Source of the DNA: Paraburkholderia sp. BL23I1N1
GTDB lineage: Bacteria > Pseudomonadota > Gammaproteobacteria > Burkholderiales > Burkholderiaceae
Assembly (NCBI RefSeq): GCF_003610295.1
Contig: NZ_RAPV01000001.1
Coordinates: 6,262,001-6,326,000, forward strand
Direction: 5' to 3'
Length of the DNA stretch: 64,000 nt
The notes below the pieces were generated by a model. The model searched no databases, was not told where the DNA came from, and saw nothing but the letters and a program-made list of their open reading frames with translations. The position numbers were made by a program, and so were the translations under genes. Every line of letters begins with the position of its first letter. Within the stretch, counting starts at the first letter, position 1. Shown in pieces: positions 61,724-64,000 of this stretch.

Positions 61724-63043
61724 TCAGAGCGTGGCCTGCTCACGCAGTGCATTCACGTGATCAAGGTCGCGCTTATAGCTGCGACGACCGATGGCGAATG
61801 CGACCGCCGCGAACAAGGGTGCAAGTGGCACCAGTTGCAAGGCGCCGAGCAGGCCGATCCGGTCCGCGACGATGCCCGTGAGGATAGCCGCGGGTGCCAG
61901 CCCCAGCATGTTGTTGGCCAGTGTCAGGGTGGCGAATGCCGACGCGTGGATCGACGGCGGCGTCAGGTTCGCCACCATGGCGCCCGAGGGCCCCGTTGCG
62001 CCGGCACAGAAGAACATGCCGCAACCGATCAGAACGAGCTGCAACGGGCCGGCGGGCAGTTGAAAAGCGACGCCGAGCAGGACGCAGCACAACAGGCAGT
62101 ACACGATCGCGGTCAGCCACTTTCTTTGTACGACCTTCCTGTTGAGACGGTCGGAGAGGCTTCCGCACGCAATCATGCCAAGGCCGGTCACGAGCACGAA
62201 CACCGCGCCATGCACGGCCGCTTTACCGGGCGCCATGCCGTAATAGCGATTCAGGAAACTTGGCATCCAGGACCACACGGCCGCCGGGACCAGCAGATGC
62301 ATACCGCTGCCCACGTAAGCGCACACGACGGACTTCGTGGAAAACAGGCCCTTCATCAGCGCGCGGAAACTCATGCGCACGCCAAAATTACTCTTCTGCC
62401 CTGCAATCACCGGTTGGAGCGCCGCCAGTTTTTTCTCCGTGACAACACAACGGTAAATCACCACGAGCGCGATACCGACGCAGGCCATTGCACCAAACGA
62501 CCAGCGCCATCCAAGATGGCTCGCGACCGCGCCGCCCAGCGCCATGCCCATCACGGAGCCAAACGCCCCACCTGCCATGAAGGTGGCGGTGAGCGTGGCG
62601 CGCAGGCGCGCTGGAAAAATGCTCAGGACGAGCGCGATGCCCACACTGCCGTAAGCCGCCTCGCCGATACCGACGCAAGCACGCGCGATCAGCATCTCGC
62701 CGTAGCTCGTCGAGATGGCACAGCCGAGCGTCGCGAGACTCCACAGCGCCGCCATCAGCACGATGCTCTTTACGCGGCCCCAGCGATCCGCGAGGACCGA
62801 AAGCGGAAAGGTCAGCAGGCCAACCATCAGCGCCACCACGCTGCTGAGCGAGCCGAGCTTCGTGTCGGAGAGGTCCCACGCAGACTTGATAAACGGAAAG
62901 ACCGCGTTCAACACCTGGCGCGACATATAGTCGGACAACAGCAGCCCGACCGTGAGCGCGCAGACCACCCACGCGTAGGCGGGTATGTCCGATTGCGTCG
63001 CCGAAACATCGCCCGTGGTGGGCTCAGCATGCTGTAAAAGCAT
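61724..63043 (-). CDS. Major facilitator superfamily transporter
   Basis: Protein of 439 residues with 12 helices. ATG 63043 (MLLQHAEPTTGDVSATQSDI) has GAAGGAGA upstream. Motif A-like LADRWGRVKSIVLMAALWSL is in loop 2-3, and the second-half counterpart is CGSLSDRLNRKVVQ. The pattern fits the anion/cation symporter or ACS group that imports organic anions. Probably the uptake system for the cluster's substrate. Confidence 0.9.
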   Translation of the reverse strand: MLLQHAEPTTGDVSATQSDIPAYAWVVCALTVGLLLSDYMSRQVLNAVFPFIKSAWDLSDTKLGSLSSVVALMVGLLTFPLSVLADRWGRVKSIVLMAALWSLATLGCAISTSYGEMLIARACVGIGEAAYGSVGIALVLSIFPARLRATLTATFMAGGAFGSVMGMALGGAVASHLGWRWSFGAMACVGIALVVIYRCVVTEKKLAALQPVIAGQKSNFGVRMSFRALMKGLFSTKSVVCAYVGSGMHLLVPAAVWSWMPSFLNRYYGMAPGKAAVHGAVFVLVTGLGMIACGSLSDRLNRKVVQRKWLTAIVYCLLCCVLLGVAFQLPAGPLQLVLIGCGMFFCAGATGPSGAMVANLTPPSIHASAFATLTLANNMLGLAPAAILTGIVADRIGLLGALQLVPLAPLFAAVAFAIGRRSYKRDLDHVNALREQATL

Positions 63044-63196
63044 TTCGTCTCCTTCTCGTGTGGCGCTTCCTGCTCCCTTTTTCCGTAACGGATAAAAGGG
63101 GCCGATATGTGTGCCGGTCCCCGAAGCAAGCCGGGGCGTCTCCTCCTTCAACCGCCATCGGCACGAGATGTCATGCCGATGGCGGGTACCGCCCTG

Positions 63197-64000
63197 TTAC
63201 GCCGCGCGCAGCGGCAGGTTCTTCACGCCTGCCTTGCGATTCGGTGTCATGCCGTTGGCCGCGAGTGTTTCGTCGATCGTCTCGTACTGCACACCGATCT
63301 TGTAGATCTCGCGCGCTTCCTTGCCGCTCGCAATCTCGCGGCCCAGTTCGCGCGCCACGCGCACGCACTGTTCGATCTGCTGCACCGAGCTCATGCGATT
63401 GCCATGCTGGTCGATGATCGTATCCTCGATACCGCAGCGCGGGTGCAGACCCATGGACATCGCCATCATGTTGAACGGCAGGACGTTTTTCAGCAACGAC
63501 TCGGCCGTGACCGTACCGCCGTCCGGCGCACGGTGGACGAAGTTGAAGAAGTTGAACGGGTTCGGACCGTCGAAGCCACCGCCGATGCCGATCCACGTCA
63601 GGTTCAACGGCCCCTTGTAGACGCCCTTGCGCACCAGACGATCGAGCGTTTCGAGCGCATGAATACCGGTGAGCTGGAAGTGCGGCTGGATACCCGAGAC
63701 CTGCAGGCGGCGCAGGTGCTCCTCGACCCAGGCCGGACCCGCGGGCACCGTCATTTCGCTATAGGCCGCCATGAGCGCGGGATTGGCCAGCGAGGTACCT
63801 TCCAGGTACGCCGGATAGAGCAACTCCATGATGTTCATCTGCGTGGTGTTGATCGCGACCGTCACCTGATCGGGCTTCGGGTCGAGATCGGCCAGCATGT
63901 GACGCGTGTCGTCGGACAGCCACTTCGCGGCCTGGCCGTCGTCTTCCGGCGCAAACGAAATCGAGCCGCCCACCTGGATGATCATGTCCGGCACGGCCGC
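63197..64000 (-). CDS. BKACE-family beta-keto acid cleavage enzyme (DUF849), 5' end outside window
   Basis: Cleaves a beta-keto acid with acetyl-CoA to give acetoacetate and a shorter acyl-CoA. The visible 267 residues hold the barrel core: IIQVGGSISFAPEDDG, ALMAAYSEMTVPAGPAWVEE, LNLTWIGIGGGFDGPNPF and MGLHPRCGIEDTIIDQHGNR, equivalent of the family's GGHxRxGLED motif. The first zinc-binding HxH lies upstream of the window edge, where the frame stays open. The family includes the lysine-fermentation and dehydrocarnitine enzymes; the substrate here is unknown. Confidence 0.9.
   Translation of the reverse strand, partial: AAVPDMIIQVGGSISFAPEDDGQAAKWLSDDTRHMLADLDPKPDQVTVAINTTQMNIMELLYPAYLEGTSLANPALMAAYSEMTVPAGPAWVEEHLRRLQVSGIQPHFQLTGIHALETLDRLVRKGVYKGPLNLTWIGIGGGFDGPNPFNFFNFVHRAPDGGTVTAESLLKNVLPFNMMAMSMGLHPRCGIEDTIIDQHGNRMSSVQQIEQCVRVARELGREIASGKEAREIYKIGVQYETIDETLAANGMTPNRKAGVKNLPLRAA

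Noticed and set aside
1..64000. CRISPR array or rRNA operon
   Set aside because: No regularly spaced repeats with unique spacers and no rRNA-like sequence were seen; the only arrays are short tandem repeats at 44029 and 54296.

Overview
The window looks like chromosomal DNA from a Burkholderia-group betaproteobacterium (Paraburkholderia, Caballeronia or a close relative). The base composition is high in G+C. The genes are typical of that group: a Pal lipoprotein, LIV-type ABC transporters, an OprB porin, LysE exporters, an old-yellow-enzyme reductase and Burkholderia-type small DUF proteins. The assignment rests on protein likeness judged by eye, not on a marker gene.

Layout. 1-2 kb: the 3' end of pal, then a complete IS256-family element with 9-bp target duplications. 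2-10 kb: a ClC transporter with a small downstream gene, an APC permease, a frameshifted HtrA-like protein that has lost all three catalytic residues, a small secreted protein, a MarR regulator and an orphan Rieske protein. 10.5-15.3 kb: a five-gene branched-chain-amino-acid-type ABC transporter operon with overlapping genes. 15.3-27.5 kb: a decayed accessory region holding IS110, IS6 and IS630 transposases that all carry premature stops, a VirB9-like conjugation-gene remnant, a junction where a diguanylate cyclase and an NRAMP gene are both cut, an apparently intact TumE/TumA toxin-antitoxin pair with a double operator, a DedA-PAP2-LssY protein, a tRNA-like sequence and an Hsp20 scrap.

27.8-56 kb is mostly ordinary chromosomal DNA. 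It holds a UbiB-like pseudokinase, an EamA transporter, an L,D-transpeptidase, nadE, an RNA-binding protein, paired S10 and S53 acid-type peptidases, transporters with nearby regulators, an OprB porin, an atypical NRAMP transporter behind a structured leader, OsmC/GntR, a second DedA-PAP2-LssY protein, an ArsR/OYE pair, GNAT, DedA and LysE genes, and a VOC-ArsR-SRPBCC operon behind a perfect 18-bp palindrome.

56.5-64 kb is a compact minus-strand catabolic cluster. In transcription order it holds a BKACE enzyme (cut by the window edge), an MFS transporter, a quinone oxidoreductase, a TauD/TfdA dioxygenase, an alpha/beta hydrolase, a DsbA/FrnE-like protein, a Rieske ferredoxin and an acyl-CoA ligase. 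The arrangement suggests uptake, oxidation, CoA activation and beta-keto-acid cleavage of an unidentified carboxylate. Points most worth following are the triple-dead HtrA, the IS630 element with a second gene, the NRAMP leader, the TumE/TumA operator and the catabolic cluster.
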